Shown piece by piece: positions 10,533 to 23,800 of a stretch of DNA of 64,000 bases. Each line of letters starts with the position of its first letter. Within the stretch, counting starts at the first letter, position 1. Source of the stretch: Zygaena filipendulae (lineage: Eukaryota; Arthropoda; Insecta; Lepidoptera; Zygaenidae); assembly GCA_907165275.2 (NCBI GenBank), contig OU015673.1, positions 5,471,001 through 5,535,000 on the forward strand. Reading direction: 5' to 3'. The notes below the pieces were generated by a model that was given only the letters and a program-made list of their open reading frames with translations, made no database searches and was not told where the DNA came from. A program made the translations under genes and the position numbers.

Positions 10533-12020
10533 AAGTAAGTGGTGCTTTTTTAGAGTGTATACATGTATAGTGTAATAATAAAATAAGATTTCTGCACTTA
10601 ATTCATACGTGCGAAATACCTAAAAATAATAGAATAGAATAGAATACACTTTATTGTACAAGAAAATAGTTGTAATTTAAGCTTTTCTTGTAGGCTGGCA
10701 CTCTTTAATCTTTTCTTTATATACCTATATAACCTAATTATCACCTGAAATACTATAATAATCCAAATGTAAAGGAGAAGTGGACAAAAACTGATGGAGT
10801 GTGAGTCAGGTCTAGTGTGACGAGCGTCAGATAGATACAGCACACCAATTTTTTTCAAAGGGTCTAGTGACATTCTTTGTTCACTGAGAACGGAAAAATT
10901 ATAAAGATTAAAAAAAAGACATCTTTCTTTACCGAACTCCGTTTTACGAAGAGACCGCATTTATCATCTTTGTTGCCTTTTAATATCGTCTCCGACAAGT
11001 CTTGTACGAGATAACTTTGCCGACAATTTAGCAGAGACCCTTCACCTGCTCTGTCTAGCGCGTGACCTGAACCTAACTAAGTAGTTTCAAGGGTCTTCAA
11101 ATCTTGGTCGTGGCAAAGGTAGAGAATATTGCTGAGCACTTACCTATCTAGGTATCCATCGCGGATGGAGCAATGGAGTTGCTAATATAGCTTTTGTGGA
11201 TACAAAATTGTAAATGTAATTTTGTTACAAAACAGGTTGGTGCAAAAATATTTTTCAATTCGAACCAGTGGTTCCTGAGATAAGCGCGTACAACCAAACA
11301 CATAAACTTCAATTACATTATAATAGGTAATAGATTAGTGCAGATAGATAATATAGATAACTAGCTGTACCCCACGGTTTCACCCGCGGTAATTTCGGAG
11401 TTCCCGCGGGAATTCCGGGATAAAAAGTACCCTATGTCCTTCTCTGTACCCCTGACAACGTACATGCCAAATTTCATCCAAATCAGTTCAGCCGTTTTTG
11501 CGTGATTGAGTAACAAACATCCAAACATGCAAACATCCACACTTTCACATTTATAATATTAGTAGGATTAAATTATTAGTCTGGTACAAAGCGATGGCCA
11601 CATTTACCTCCTAACAGGGTTTTACTTGTGCCCCAAATTAAAACTGAAAGATAAATATTAATTTGGAAATTTATTTATTATGCCAGTCCCTGGATATTTT
11701 TTAACAAAAAAAAAGATGAATTAATGCCAGCATGGTTGGTGGATAAAGAATGAATAACAGTCAGTAAATTTACCTACTCTCCTATTATTTAAGTAAGATG
11801 GATGGTAGCCAAATGTAATTAGATGGAGGTTTTTAATTAAATCGCTCCCCTTTGTGCGCGAATTTTTATTTTCTTCTATTTAGACGGCTACAGCTACAAT
11901 GGTTAACTACGCTGCTTAAATGACACAGGAAAATTGCATAACGACCGGCATACTGTGCAATGTCAACGACAGAAAACGCCGCTGTTTTACCTATACCTAC
12001 TTAATATGTTTGCGAGTTCT
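10533..12020. repeat. No gene; one degenerate interspersed element at 11361-11569
   Basis: 11361-11569 is a near full-length copy of the AGCTGTGCCCCGCGG family: start AGCTGTACCCCACGG, end TTATAATATTAGTAGGATT. The run GAATAGAATAGAATACACTT near 10631 is another common moth repeat edge. The minus-strand frame at 10598-10960 lies over these repeats and is not accepted as a gene. Confidence 0.6.
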
Positions 12021-12027
12021 TTAACGC

Positions 12028-12197
12028 GCTGGGCCTTAATTCACTATGACCAACAACATTCCTTGCCCAAAACATTCTAGATATCAAGATATTAGAAATT
12101 ATTATTGTTTACGCCATAAGAAACGTTGTAAATGTATTTTTTTGCAGTGAAACTTCTTTGATTCTTTGCGCGGCGTGTTACAGTGAATAAGGGCCCT
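12028..12197. mobile_element. Small inverted-repeat element, TTCACTATGACCAA family, copy 1
   Basis: The left end GGCCTTAATTCACTATGACC is matched, in inverted orientation, by GCGGCGTGTTACAGTGAATA plus AGGGCC at the right. It shares its interior (TCAAGATATTAGAAATTATT) with the copies at 14.5-14.9 kb. Non-coding. Confidence 0.6.
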
Positions 12198-12859
12198 AGG
12201 CTAGGTTATATTTGAACTGTGACTTCAATAGAGTCAATTGATACGGATTTTTATTGCGAGAGCTCCACTAATTTTATGTCCTCTCGACATTATACAATAA
12301 TTCCGACCGTTTTTAAACGGAAAAAATATACTATATTCTGCCGACATAGCCTACCTATCATATATAAGTAACATATAAGTAACACATGAGACAAAACATC
12401 CCAGGATAGACCAATAAATAATACGTATACCTTTCCGACGGACGATGTGAGTTATGAGTTAATTTTTGGTTAATTTGATATCTAGCCCATCTACAGCTCT
12501 ATTTAATGGAAACTCTGTGTTATACCTAGGTACCTACATACATATCTGTTTACCAAATATGTTATATTTTTTAAGGTTTTCGGTTTTTTATTTAAATTAT
12601 GTTATGTGATAGTTAAGGCGCCTGTAGATAGCCATCAAACTCCATTCCATCAAAACTCAAAAGAATTCATAAGGCATTTCATGAAGAAATCGAACGTTTA
12701 TTATGAAAAATACCTACCTATACTAATATTTTTTGATAATAATCTTTTCTGCAGCATTTTAACGCATTGCTGCATTGCTGTTGAGTTTAAATACTGCAGA
12801 AGTTGGAGTTATTTTAGTGTTTTCCCCGATACCTATTAAGTATTTTAATGTGCAGTGTA

Positions 12860-13311
12860 ATAACGGCCGCATTTAGAGTCCTTTTAAAGATTTTTAAACA
12901 AAACTGCCGCATTCAGAGACGTTCACTTTTATTTTATTGGCATTCAACTGAATTTAACTTAAATGCCAATTAACATTAATTTAATGAACGTCTCTGAGTG
13001 CGGCAGATTGTTTTTAAAATTTTTACTTAAAATTAAGTCGAGCTTATCTAAACTAAAATGACACGCTCCACTACTCAATAAGCAGTTTTAGATATGCGAT
13101 ATCATGTATTGATAATATCTCTTTAATAGTGTCAGTGCGGCGACACTATGCGGCAACTAAGGACGAATGGCAAAACCAGATTTATATGTGTCGTATCGAT
13201 ATTTTAACGGTTGTGCGTGTGCGTCTGCCCGATGGAGGGGCGCATCATTTTAGCTTAGATAAGCTCTACTTACCTAATCATTTATTAAAGCGACTTTGAC
13301 TGCGACCGTTA
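12860..13311. mobile_element. Palindromic MITE, GGCCGCACTCAGAG family, diverged long copy
   Basis: The outer ends are AACGGCCGCA at the left and TGCGACCGTTA (inverted) at the right. Inside are nested inverted pairs: CTGCCGCATTCAGAGACG (about 12903) against its complement at about 12988-13007, and GAGCTTATCTAAACTAAAAT (13042) against its complement near 13250-13270. This is an older relative of the hairpin copies at 16.8, 17.3 and 59.7 kb. Confidence 0.6.
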
Positions 13312-13849
13312 AGTGCTACTTTAAAGGACCTTTAAAGCATCAATCTCGATGACTACGTGAGATCGAAGTCAGACCATTGTCATGAGACTGCGGTCTTATC
13401 TATAAAAAAGGAAGATAAATAGTGTTTCCTACGCTATAAAAAATCCTCCATCGAGTCTAATAATTAGATTTGCGTTGACACTGTGGGCGAAAGGGTCAAA
13501 CGTGTGTCAATATAGATATTAGAGTCATTATGTTCCATAACTACATAATGTTTATTCTGAATAGATTGCAAACTATCTATGGCACACTGACGTGGTTTCT
13601 TCAACGTTTTTTTAGTAAAACTTTCCTACTTATATAGATAGTATCATGCTCATGATCAGTCAGGACTCAGGAGTAACTGCTAGGTATACCACCTGGCATA
13701 TGGTGTCGCGGCTCGATTCCCGCATCATGTGAGGAACGTGAGTGTTTACCCCGAGTCCGGGTGTTTAGGTAAATATGTCCTAAAAGTAGGTAAATAAATA
13801 AGTAAGTATATTTATACAAAAAATGTATAAGTACCCTATATCTTTATAG

Positions 13850-14012
13850 GGTGCTAGGAAAACGTAAGAAAGGACCTCAACTAAAGAGGGAGGATGAGAA
13901 TATGCGTGAAACAAAGACATTCTATATATTAAAGGATATTATTGGCGTGAAAGCAGGAAAAATCTGGACAATGATAGCTCAATATAAAAGAAAATGGAAA
14001 AGGTTGAAGAAC
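13850..14012 (+). pseudogene. Remnant of a LINE ORF C-terminus
   Basis: The frame GPQLKREDEN...KDIIGVKAGKIWTMIAQYKRK followed by WKRLKN and a stop resembles the common non-LTR ORF tail (W-D-[DE]-I...AG..W...AQDR.KWK.L.EAF). Upstream coding is unrecognisable, so this is a decayed 5'-truncated copy. The adjacent GGCTCGATTCCCGCAT block (about 13711) belongs to the same or another retroelement and is not a tRNA gene. Confidence 0.5.
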
Positions 14013-14059
14013 TAAAAAAAATATTAGAGAACTATGAAAATTGTTTTAGGAAAATCTGG

Positions 14060-14175
14060 TTTAGGTTTTAAATTAAATTCCGGGATAAAAACTATCCTAT
14101 CTTTTAAGTTGGACCATAATTATTAGATATAAATGGTTACAAAATTTTATCAAAATCCGTTCAGTAGTTTCTGAG
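14060..14175 (+). repeat. Partial interspersed element
   Basis: It carries TTCCGGGATAAAAACTATCC, then TCCGTTCAGTAGTTTCTGAG and a CGCGGACAAACAACG tail, the same subtype as the copy at 18175-18415. Confidence 0.6.
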
Positions 14176-14514
14176 TCCATCGCGGACAAACAACGTTACT
14201 CGTGACCAATAAATAGTAGGTAGATAATTTATATGTTTATTTATTTACTTTAATCCACAGCACTTAAAAACTAATATACCTACTTAGTTTGGGACCAGGT
14301 GAAGCTGAGTGATAAATATCTAATGAATGTCAAAGGTTGAGTAAATTGTTATTCCTAAATAAAAATTTACTATACATACCTATATCAGCAATGGTTGGTA
14401 AAATCACAAAGATTTCCCCCTAGAATATTGGTATCAGCAAAATCCTACCACTACACTACCTAAACTAATAAAAGTGAAATGAATTTTACCGTCGGCGACT
14501 GTTCTGCTCTTTCG

Positions 14515-14920
14515 AGCTCCTCTTATTCACTATGACCAATATTTCTTGCCCATGACGCGCGACCCAAAAACACAATTCCAAATATTCTGTATGCTACAAA
14601 ACAGATTGCATATTTATCATTATGAAGTGAAATTATTGAGAGCGTGAGGAAACAGAAATTTTTGTGGCGCGTTATCATAACGCGACGTTTAATGGCCTTA
14701 ATCACTATGACCAACAACATTCCTTGCCCATAACGCGCGTCCCAAAAACGCATTTCCAAAAGTTCTAGATGCCAAGATATTAGAAATTATTATTCTTTAT
14801 GCCATAAGAAACGTTAAAAATATTTTTTTTTGCAGTAAAATTTTTTGATTACGAGGGAAAGACAGTTTTTGCGGCTTTTATCTTAGCGTGGCGTGTTATG
14901 GTCATAGTGAATAAAGGTCC
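14515..14920. mobile_element. Two adjacent copies of the TTCACTATGACCAA inverted-repeat family
   Basis: Copy A (about 14521-14692) and copy B (about 14695-14918) lie head to tail. Each opens with a TTCACTATGACCAA or ATCACTATGACCAA block and closes with its complement (GCGTGTTATGGTCATAGTGA in B). Both contain the CGCGCG(A/T)CCCAAAAAC stretch. Related to 12028-12197. Confidence 0.6.
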
Positions 14921-16800
14921 TGATTGGGATCGAGGGCTGGGTGGGGCCCGCGGGATTTCAGGGTTTTATAGATACATAAAATGACCGTTGTTAAAATTCC
15001 TGATTTTCTAATCTATTTGGTATTAACCGCAAGACGGATGAGGATTTCACCCCATTTAAATAGCTAGTAGGTATGTACAATAGAATGTCAGCCATCAATT
15101 AGGTACTTTATTAGTTGAAATATTCAGATTTTATTATCATATCATTTGATGGTAAATGTTTAGATATTTGTGAATTCATAAATTATTTTACTTATAGAAG
15201 ATGAAAACCTGAATATTTTTTGGAAAATTTTAAAGGCGGTTGCTAACTTCAACAGGACTTTATAATATATATTCTATACCTATATCATATCACAATTTGT
15301 CCTATTATCGGAGGAATAAAAAATCATATTTTATAAATTTTTACTAACTGTGCCCCGCGTGAGTTTCGAAATTCCCGCAGGAATTGGAATAGGAATCAAC
15401 ATTCCAACAACAGTGATGTTGATATCCAATAATTACACTCGAAATTATCATGGATAAGCATAACATAAGCGACGAAATCAATAGATTTGATTAAAAAATA
15501 AAATAGTTTTATACTGTTTAATTTTGACTATGTCTGTCTCTTTCTAAAACGGAATTTTGTATGGCGGTTGTAGGGCGTTACAAGCCGAGTGACGTCACTG
15601 TAGGACTAGCGCTTTCCTTGTCTTGCCTGAACTTTTGGAGTCATATCTCTGAAAGTACAAAAGATATTTGTAAAAGAGTAACGCTATTATACTACCTACT
15701 AATACAATAAAGGTTTATAAAATAATAATAAAAAATAAACATTAAAATTTCCTATTTCCAACTTCTCACCGTTTAAACCTTCCCTGTATTTCCACGAATC
15801 TTTCAAGATCAAAGCGAGTTTTATGTATTTTTTATTGTTATTTATTTTTGCCTATTTCTGTGTGCACCATTTACTGTGGGCGCATTCCGGCGGCCAGCAT
15901 TACAAATTTTGACCTAATAATAGCCGAGCATATCAGGGTAAGTACCTACCTATATTCTTTAGCTAGATATATGTAAAGGTACATACGTATATAATTTAAC
16001 TGAACGTTGTTCGACTATTTATAGAAGGAATTAAAAATCATTCATCTATAGGACGAATACATTTATTTATTTATTCTTTATTGCAGTGTGTACGAATGGC
16101 GAACTTAATGCATTCCAAATTTTAAAACAATTGGCGCACTATCCTGCCCCCTTAGCCATGTTGACAATCAAGAAAATAATCCAGGGGTCGCGGTATCGGT
16201 TTCAGGAGCGAAACATGCGATGAAAATTTTGTTTGACCCGAGTCAATATATAGAATTTGTCATTACATAATAAGTGCCCGCAGGGGTTTCGAGATTATAA
16301 AATAAGTTTCGAGATAGAAAGTACTTATTGTCTTTACTTTTATGTCCTTTTCTGTACCTACCCCTGACCACGTGTATGCAAAATTTCATGATGATCGGTT
16401 GTTTAGTTATGCCATTAAAACCGGGCAAACAGAAATAATTACACATTCGCATTTATATAATTATAAGGATTAAGGATAAACATTAGGTAATTTTTTTTTG
16501 GCCATGGGACGGTGGCGCTGTTCAAATAAATCTGAAACTATTTTATAAAGCTGCAAGTTTATTCTCGAATGTACATTACAATAATCATGTAGTTTATCCT
16601 TCGATTAATTACCCAATGGATATCGCGTCATAATAAAACTTCTAATAATCATAGCACCAACTTAGTAATTTAGATCCAAATCTTACTAATATTATAAAGA
16701 GGAAAGTTTGGGAGTTCGTGAGGTTTTAGGGGGTAATCTCTGGATCTACTGAACCGCTTTTGAAAATTCTTCTACTAATAGAAAGTCACGTTATTTGTGC
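14921..16800. other. No gene seen; repeat fragments
   Basis: Contains fragments of the AGCTGTGCCCCGCGG family at about 15350-15385 and 16270-16471, and an inverted fragment opening TTACTAATATTATAAAGAGG at about 16681. Also present is the moth repeat block AATGGCGAACTTAATGC near 16096, which recurs near 53686. No supported exon. Confidence 0.5.
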
Positions 16801-16804
16801 CACC

Positions 16805-17036
16805 GTACTCAGAGTCGACTTTGATGATTACTTAGTTAAGTATAGATTTTTAAAACAAAACTGCCGCAATCAGACAAGTTTAATAAATTTATGTTAATTG
16901 GCATTTAACAAATTAAGTTACATCTCATTAAATGCCAATTAACATTAATTTATTAAACTTGTCTGATTGCGGCAGTTTTGTTTTAAAAAATCTATACTTA
17001 ACTAAGTAATCATTAAAGTCGACTCTGAGTGCGGCC
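16805..17036. mobile_element. Palindromic MITE (long hairpin), copy 1
   Basis: The two halves are near-perfect reverse complements over about 100 bp each. The left half runs from ACTCAGAGTCGACTTTGATG through AAAACTGCCGCAATCAGAC. The right half returns GTCTGATTGCGGCAGTTTTG and ends GACTCTGAGTGCGGCCGTTA. The loop is about 15-20 bp. No coding capacity. A transcript crossing it would fold into a long double strand. Confidence 0.85.
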
Positions 17037-17274
17037 GTTACAACCAAAGAACCACAATCAAAGATTGTGGTAAAACATTTCATCGCAATACAAAGATCCT
17101 GAGGGAATTCCAAAATGCGGGTGGACTGGAATGCGGAAGGATCGGCTGACATGCAATAGAAACAAAACCCTACCACGCGGACTGTAGGTCTATATTCGAA
17201 GTGATTGCGTTCTTGACGGTAGTCGGTATTTTTACTGTATTAAGTTTTATGGCGGGTTGCGCTACTTATAACGG

Positions 17275-17506
17275 CCGCACTCAGAGTCGACTTTAATGAT
17301 TACTTAGTTAAGTATAGATTTTAAAAACAAAATTGCCGCAATCAGACAAGTTTAATAAATTAATGTTAATTGGCATTTAATGAGATGTAACTTAATTAGT
17401 TATCTGCCAATTAACATTAATTTATTAAACTTGTCTGATTGCGGCAGTTTTGTTTTAAAAATCTATACTTAACTAAGTAATCATTAAAGTCGACTCTGAG
17501 TGCGGC
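17275..17506. mobile_element. Palindromic MITE (long hairpin), copy 2
   Basis: Same family as 16805-17036, about 240 bp away. Left end AACGGCCGCACTCAGAGTCG, right end GACTCTGAGTGCGGC. The loop sequence differs slightly from copy 1, so the pair looks like two insertions rather than an assembly duplication. Confidence 0.85.
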
Positions 17507-17509
17507 GGA

Positions 17510-20500
17510 AGGGTATTAAGCAAGTTTGTAATATTTTTTTTTAAAAGGCGCGTGCCGATATCCTTCGGGTAGGTAATCAAACAATTTATCTACCAACCTA
17601 TCTAAAATTATAAATAATATATCTATCTATCTAGTTATATTGTTAATTGTCTAAGAAAAACATATTTAAATGCGATTTTTATATTACAATAATATTAAAT
17701 ATCAACATATTTTTTATAATTATACGTATGAATTATAATTATAATCAATTACAATTAAAATACCTTACTTGTGATTGATGTTTAAGTTGTTAACGTAAAA
17801 TAAATATTAAATAATAACTACAACATAATATAACATTTTAAAAATAATACTCCTATTATGATTTTTACAATATTTTGCTTATTGGCAAAATCGTATACAA
17901 CGTGTAAGGATAAATATTGAAAGGAGCGTACAGTTTTATAAATAACAATTTTACAACGATTGTATAAAAAAAAAAATTGGTACACTTATAGAAAAACAAT
18001 ATCTAATAAATCAGTGTAAAATGCCATGATTATGACGCATAATATAGCGTTTTTTTGTTATTTATCAGTGTTATTCTTCAAGTTTATTTTTATCAGCCAC
18101 ATTAATTGTGCCTATATGAAAGCATGAACTATCGAGAGCTTGAGTAAGCCCCTAGTTTTAAATTATAAGGTATACTAGCTATCCCGCGCGATTTCATCCG
18201 CGGTAATTCCGGGAAGAAAGTGCTGTACTTTACGGTGATAAGCAGTTCCCCGCATTAATTCCGGAGTTCCCGCGGGAATTCCGGGATAAAAACTATCCTA
18301 TCTTTTAAGTTGGACCATATTATAAATGGTTACCAAATTTTATCAAAATCCGTTCAGTAGTTTCGGAGTCCATCGCGGACAAACAACGTGACACGTGATT
18401 TATATATATTAAGATTACGGCAGAAATAATTCAAGGAAGACGAACGAGAAGACTAATTTGGCGAATGCGTTGTGATAAAACAAATATGATGTTTGACTAT
18501 TAGCTACGAAGCCTACCGAAATGGCACAGTTTTCGATTTTAGTTTAGTTTCAAAGAACCGTTTTTTTAACCTGTGATTCATTTTTAGGCTAAGCACACAT
18601 TCATTCCCTTGAATATTATTTTCCTTTTTTACACGTTGTATACCTCATGAGTTATGAACTGTTTTTTATTCCTTTTTTAATACTAACAATTTGCAAACTA
18701 AAAATAATAAGCCATTGCATTATCACTCCCCAGCTAATATGCTAAGAAATCAAAATAATTTATTTTTTCTAAAACCTCAGGTTAGATTGGTTAGATTAGA
18801 TTCATTTATTTCACATTATCAAATTCATAATTACATTTAAATTATAATACGTCAAAGGATAAAGTGATCGTCAAAAATTTAAATTCCAATAGGTATACCT
18901 CAGAAGAATAAGGTATACCTAGGTAAATGACACAATACAAAAGAATTACACAATTAGGTATACATAATGTCATAAATGTCAAACAAAGTCAATTAAAACA
19001 AAATTCTGTCAAAAGAAATGGAATATAAAAAATGGTTTGTTCCAATCTCAGAAGAATGTTATTGTTCTGAGGTTCCAATATTAAGAGGGGAGGGTCAGAT
19101 TTGATGCTTTAACAAGAAGTAAACTTTGTAATCATAACGCGCATTGGTCGCAGTGCACTGGCAAACCAAACTTGGTATTTGTTGCACTGGAAATATGTGA
19201 ACTTTTATATCTATTGGTTATTAATAAAAAAATACAAAGTGAAGCAATATCTAACTGTTTCACCTACATCGCCGTAATATCACGATCAGCGAAAGACGTG
19301 CTCCTCAGGCCAGTTACGTTACTAACAAACCACTACACTGACCTGTATATTTATTACATTAAATTATAGATATGAAGCATTCCCAACACTAGGAGAAATC
19401 ATGCTTAAATCGTGTGGTCTGGAGGTAATGGCCATGTATTCGTAGCCTTAACCTGTTAAGGCTACAAATACTACTAACGGTGAATGGGTTAAAGTTACGT
19501 AATATTAAACCCTGTTACTTATATTTATTTAAATAAATATAAAATAATTGTGATGTTCGAACATTTATACAATCAGCTAAACATTTAAATTTTTTAAATA
19601 AAAATAAATCGATTTCGCATTGTTTCGTGTAAAGTTTTTAAACAAAACAATTTTGAGGCGAAAATCTTTTATTTTTGTCACAGTGCTTTCAACTAATTGA
19701 AATAAATAGTACATATACTATTTTTAAGTAAATCTTCGAAAAAATAAATAGAAAAGATGTTTTGAAAAGTTATCTCTCCATTAGCTTCATTTTCAAATAT
19801 ACTAATGCAATATTTATTACAAGTACATTTATCGTCAATTTTAACTACGTTTCATCCAATTTAATTTATAAATGGAGTCAGATTACTTAATTTTCACATG
19901 CTCTAAAGAAACTTAATATTTTTTTCAGGTTAAATAGAATCCAGGCTACCTATTTGCTATTAAAATTCTAGAGGGATAAATTTTATCATACACAGTATAA
20001 ATAAAATATACAGTGAATATACTCTTATATAGGCAACAAACTAAAATCACTTTGATTCAATGTGGTTACATTAATTATTTAATCATAACATAATATGAAT
20101 AACGACTTAAATCTTATGTAAAACATAAAATAAACACACAAGATTTCATTACAAATAATTATTTAATTATTTTTTTCAGGAAGAAATTATTATAGAAAAT
20201 TATCTGTTGCAGACAAATTGTAAAATTCGGACATTTAAAAATAAGATAAGATGCTGTATCATATTTGCAAGTCTTTAGAATTTTCGATGGAAGAACACCC
20301 ATCACAACATATTTCCCGTCTCCAACATCATAATACACTTGATCAGCCACTTGTAAACGAACGAATTATACAATTTGCCAACGACATGTCCAAATGGTTA
20401 CTTGTTTTCATTTCAACTAGACACTAATTTACTTTTGTAATATATAAATTATCTTAATGGAGCTTTTACCGTTTTCTTATAATTAGGAACCATATAAGTT

Positions 20501-20850
20501 TTATAGAAAACAAATTTTCTGAAATAATTTTACAGTTCTGTTAATAATTACTATAATGTCGCTACAATGAGCATGTACTTCATACATAGATAATAATAGA
20601 TATAGATAAGAGAATTTACTTCACACATTACAATCTTTTTTCACAATCAGACATTAATTAATATTAAATAACAATCTTCACTAAAATACAATAACCTAAA
20701 CAATGGAGTAGGTACAGTTTAATAGTAGTGGGTATATAAAAAACTTATGTATGAATGTTTCAGAATTTCACATTGGAAATTTGAACCATAGCACATTGTG
20801 CTTAAGTTCAAAACCAGGACCGTTACATGAAAAACTCGCGATTCTCTTGT
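17510..20850. other. No gene seen; AT-rich with one interspersed element
   Basis: 18175-18415 is a copy of the CCCGCG(C/G)GATTTCATCCGCGG family. A perfect short inverted repeat GTAGCCTTAACC/GGTTAAGGCTAC lies near 19443. The 3' part of this stretch (roughly 20.2-20.85 kb) may hold the 3' UTR of the minus-strand GOLGA7 gene. Frames at 19172-19369 and 20159-20350 show no domain. Confidence 0.5.
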
Positions 20851-20855
20851 GGTGG

Positions 20856-23800
20856 TCAGGTGTGCCTTATCTGAGCTGATGTGGAATTACCCGTCGGACT
20901 CTGACAGTTGGGTAGGTCGATTATTGTGATCTCTATCACACGTAACCCCCTCAATATTGGATCAGTTATGTGGATTCCTCTTGGATTGTACACCCTTTCG
21001 TTCTGCGTAGCTATAAACTTTGACACTTTTCGTAGATGCTGTGAAATGATAAATTCTCTGGTTAGATTTCAATCGGTTACATTTTTTAATTTCCACTGAT
21101 GGTGCCGCAGAACAGAAAATAACAGATAGAAGGGACATCAACTTAGTTTAGTATGAAAACAGGTAAAAACCAGTGCCGCCGGGTGATTTTCGCACACAAA
21201 ACTATTCATCACACACTAAAACATTTATCAACCTTTAAGTAGTGACGTGGGTGTCTCACAGACGGCGCTTTGACAAATTTGAAGTTTATTTCGTCAATTT
21301 AAGTAATTTACCCCCGTGCCTTCCAGTAGCTTCATGGATTGTGATTCCGATTGAGCAGCCGCGCTTGGGTTCCATGTCGAGTGAGTAGTTTCATGTGTGG
21401 AGTACCCCGGTGTCTCTGAGACGTGAGGTCAGTATTAGTTGTAAAATTATTTTGGACGTCACGTCCTTGTTTATGTGAAATCTTAGAAGTGTTTCGTAAA
21501 CGTCACGTCAGCATTTATTAATTTTTTTTAGATAGACGAACCAAGTACTTCTGGAAGTAGCCTTAAAAGAAGAAAGATGGCATCTAACAAGGCTCCTGAC
21601 TTTGGCAACACAATACAAACATGGTTAGAGCAAGAAATAAAGGGTGGCTTCAGTGATTTCTGTGAAAGCTGTTCTGCTGATTTCATCCATCCACCATGCG
21701 GCTGAATTGGATCCGGAAACCAACGAACCCCTAATTCTTATCGATTATAATAACAAAGAAGGCCTCCGCCTTCTTATGAAGGCTGAAGGGGATAAGAAAT
21801 GTATCAATTATTCTTGCAGTCGTCATATTACTCTTCGTTGGCTTCTTGCTATTTTTTCAATGATGAACTGTGTAAATGCGCATGTTTCATATAAAAAATG
21901 CAGTCATGTACCTGATACACCTAGAAGAAGGTCTTTTCAAGGTCTTGCTCGATTATTAGTTCTGCCACATCTGAAACGCAGAGTATGCAACGATCGTCTG
22001 CCGAAAGAACGACGAATGACAATAAAGCGTGTTCCTGGAAATGATTTTCACCCGGAACCTGAAAGACCTCCATCTGCTGATACAGAAATGGTAAAAAAAA
22101 GTACAAAACATGTCCATTGCGACTCAAGAGGTGAACTAAGTGTAAGAAGTAGAAGGCCTATATGTTCCGGATGTTCTTTGCATTGATTGCGCTGATACTA
22201 TTTAAATTTGAGGCTAATATACAAATACTTTTTTCTTCCTAACATTCATTAATTTATGATAGATTCATTTTATAGCGCTTTTAAGTTTAAAAGTTCCTAT
22301 ATAATAAAAAAAAATAGAATATAAGGTAAGTCACAATGGTAAGATTGTTATTTGGTATGGTTTTAAAAAGTGCCTAATAAATATTGTTTTTTAATATATT
22401 TCTCTCGTTTTTTTTATTCATCTTGTTCCTAAATAATGTTAAAAAATATTTAATAATTCACTTAATATAATCCATACGAAAATATATCAAATAATACCTA
22501 CTATTAAAGGCCGTCTGTGGGACGTCACATCACCATTAATGACCTGACCTAACCACGTCAGTACTCAAAGGTTAATGTAAGGGAATGTTTTGAACACTTT
22601 TTGGTTATGTTTTTACTTAGTCACTGTTTTCAAAATTCACAGTTTTGGGAATATTGTGGAAAATATACATAAGATACTAGCAAAAGAAGTTTTGGTCATG
22701 TTATTAGAGCACTTGCTCTAACTTCCCTTTCAACTGTGACGCGCCTGTCCCACCTACATATCCTCTTTAGTTAATTAATTTTCTCTGTGGATGATGCAAT
22801 GCAGTTTCACCTAAGTGTGTGAATTTAAGAATTCCCTCTGCAACTTTACAATGAAAATTCTTTCTTAGCTGAGTTTGTATACCCTGTATACCACAAACCT
22901 GGCAAATTTTCTGGTTTTTAGGTCAAGTGGTTTACAAGATTTTGTGATAAGTTAGCTTGTGGTATTTAGCATATTATAGATTTTAATAAATAAATAATAA
23001 AGACAGGATATAAAATGTACACTTGTACTTTCAAAATTCTTTTTTTTTTTATTTGAATTAATGCATGTTAATTTCCAAGGAATTGATTAGAACTGCATAC
23101 CTTCTCATAATGTGTCTCCGTGCAAATATAAATAAAGTATGCTGTGAGGCAGGCCAGACAACCCTCACAGTAAGTGCTGCAATCGGCTGTCTCTGCCATT
23201 TCAAAATGTTCATTAAGCTTCCTCATAGTATAATCGAAAGCTTGCACCTCTATCTATAAGCAAATAAGATTTGTTTTAATAATTAAAATTGGTGTAAGTG
23301 TTTTGTGTTTATAAAAAATTGAGACTGGCAGTTTCGATGCCCTTTTTTGAAATTATATTTGTATGGACCGTGTATCTGAACAAAATTACTTTATCAATGG
23401 ATTTTAGCATAAGTCGGTGTAACATCTGCTTATGTGCAATTTATGCTGATACCTTAAAAAAATAAATATAAGTTAACACAATGTTTTTACAGTAATGCTC
23501 CACCTGCGTTAACGTTGATGTTAATGTCTAACGTGGTAATGTTAGTAAGTTAACCCGTTAAAATGTTGGCCACATCTACGTAATGCCTAAATTAGCGCAC
23601 TAATTTACGCGTTGACACGCAGGTGGAGCAGTAGCATAACAATAACAATTTGTCACCAAAGCATAGTTGGATCCCCAATAATTATTTGACATAAATTAAC
23701 CACAAAATAATTCACTTGTTAGAGTATAAACAAAAACAAAAAGGAGTTAAGATCAGCAAAGTTAAGATTTTAACAAAACGACGTTCATAACAGATTTATT

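Noticed and set aside
13690..13740. GGCTCGATTCCCGCAT resembling a tRNA B box
   Set aside because: No cloverleaf can be drawn; adjoins a LINE remnant.
20159..20350. 63-codon minus-strand frame downstream of GOLGA7
   Set aside because: GOLGA7 already ends with a proper stop at 20856; this frame probably lies in its 3' UTR.
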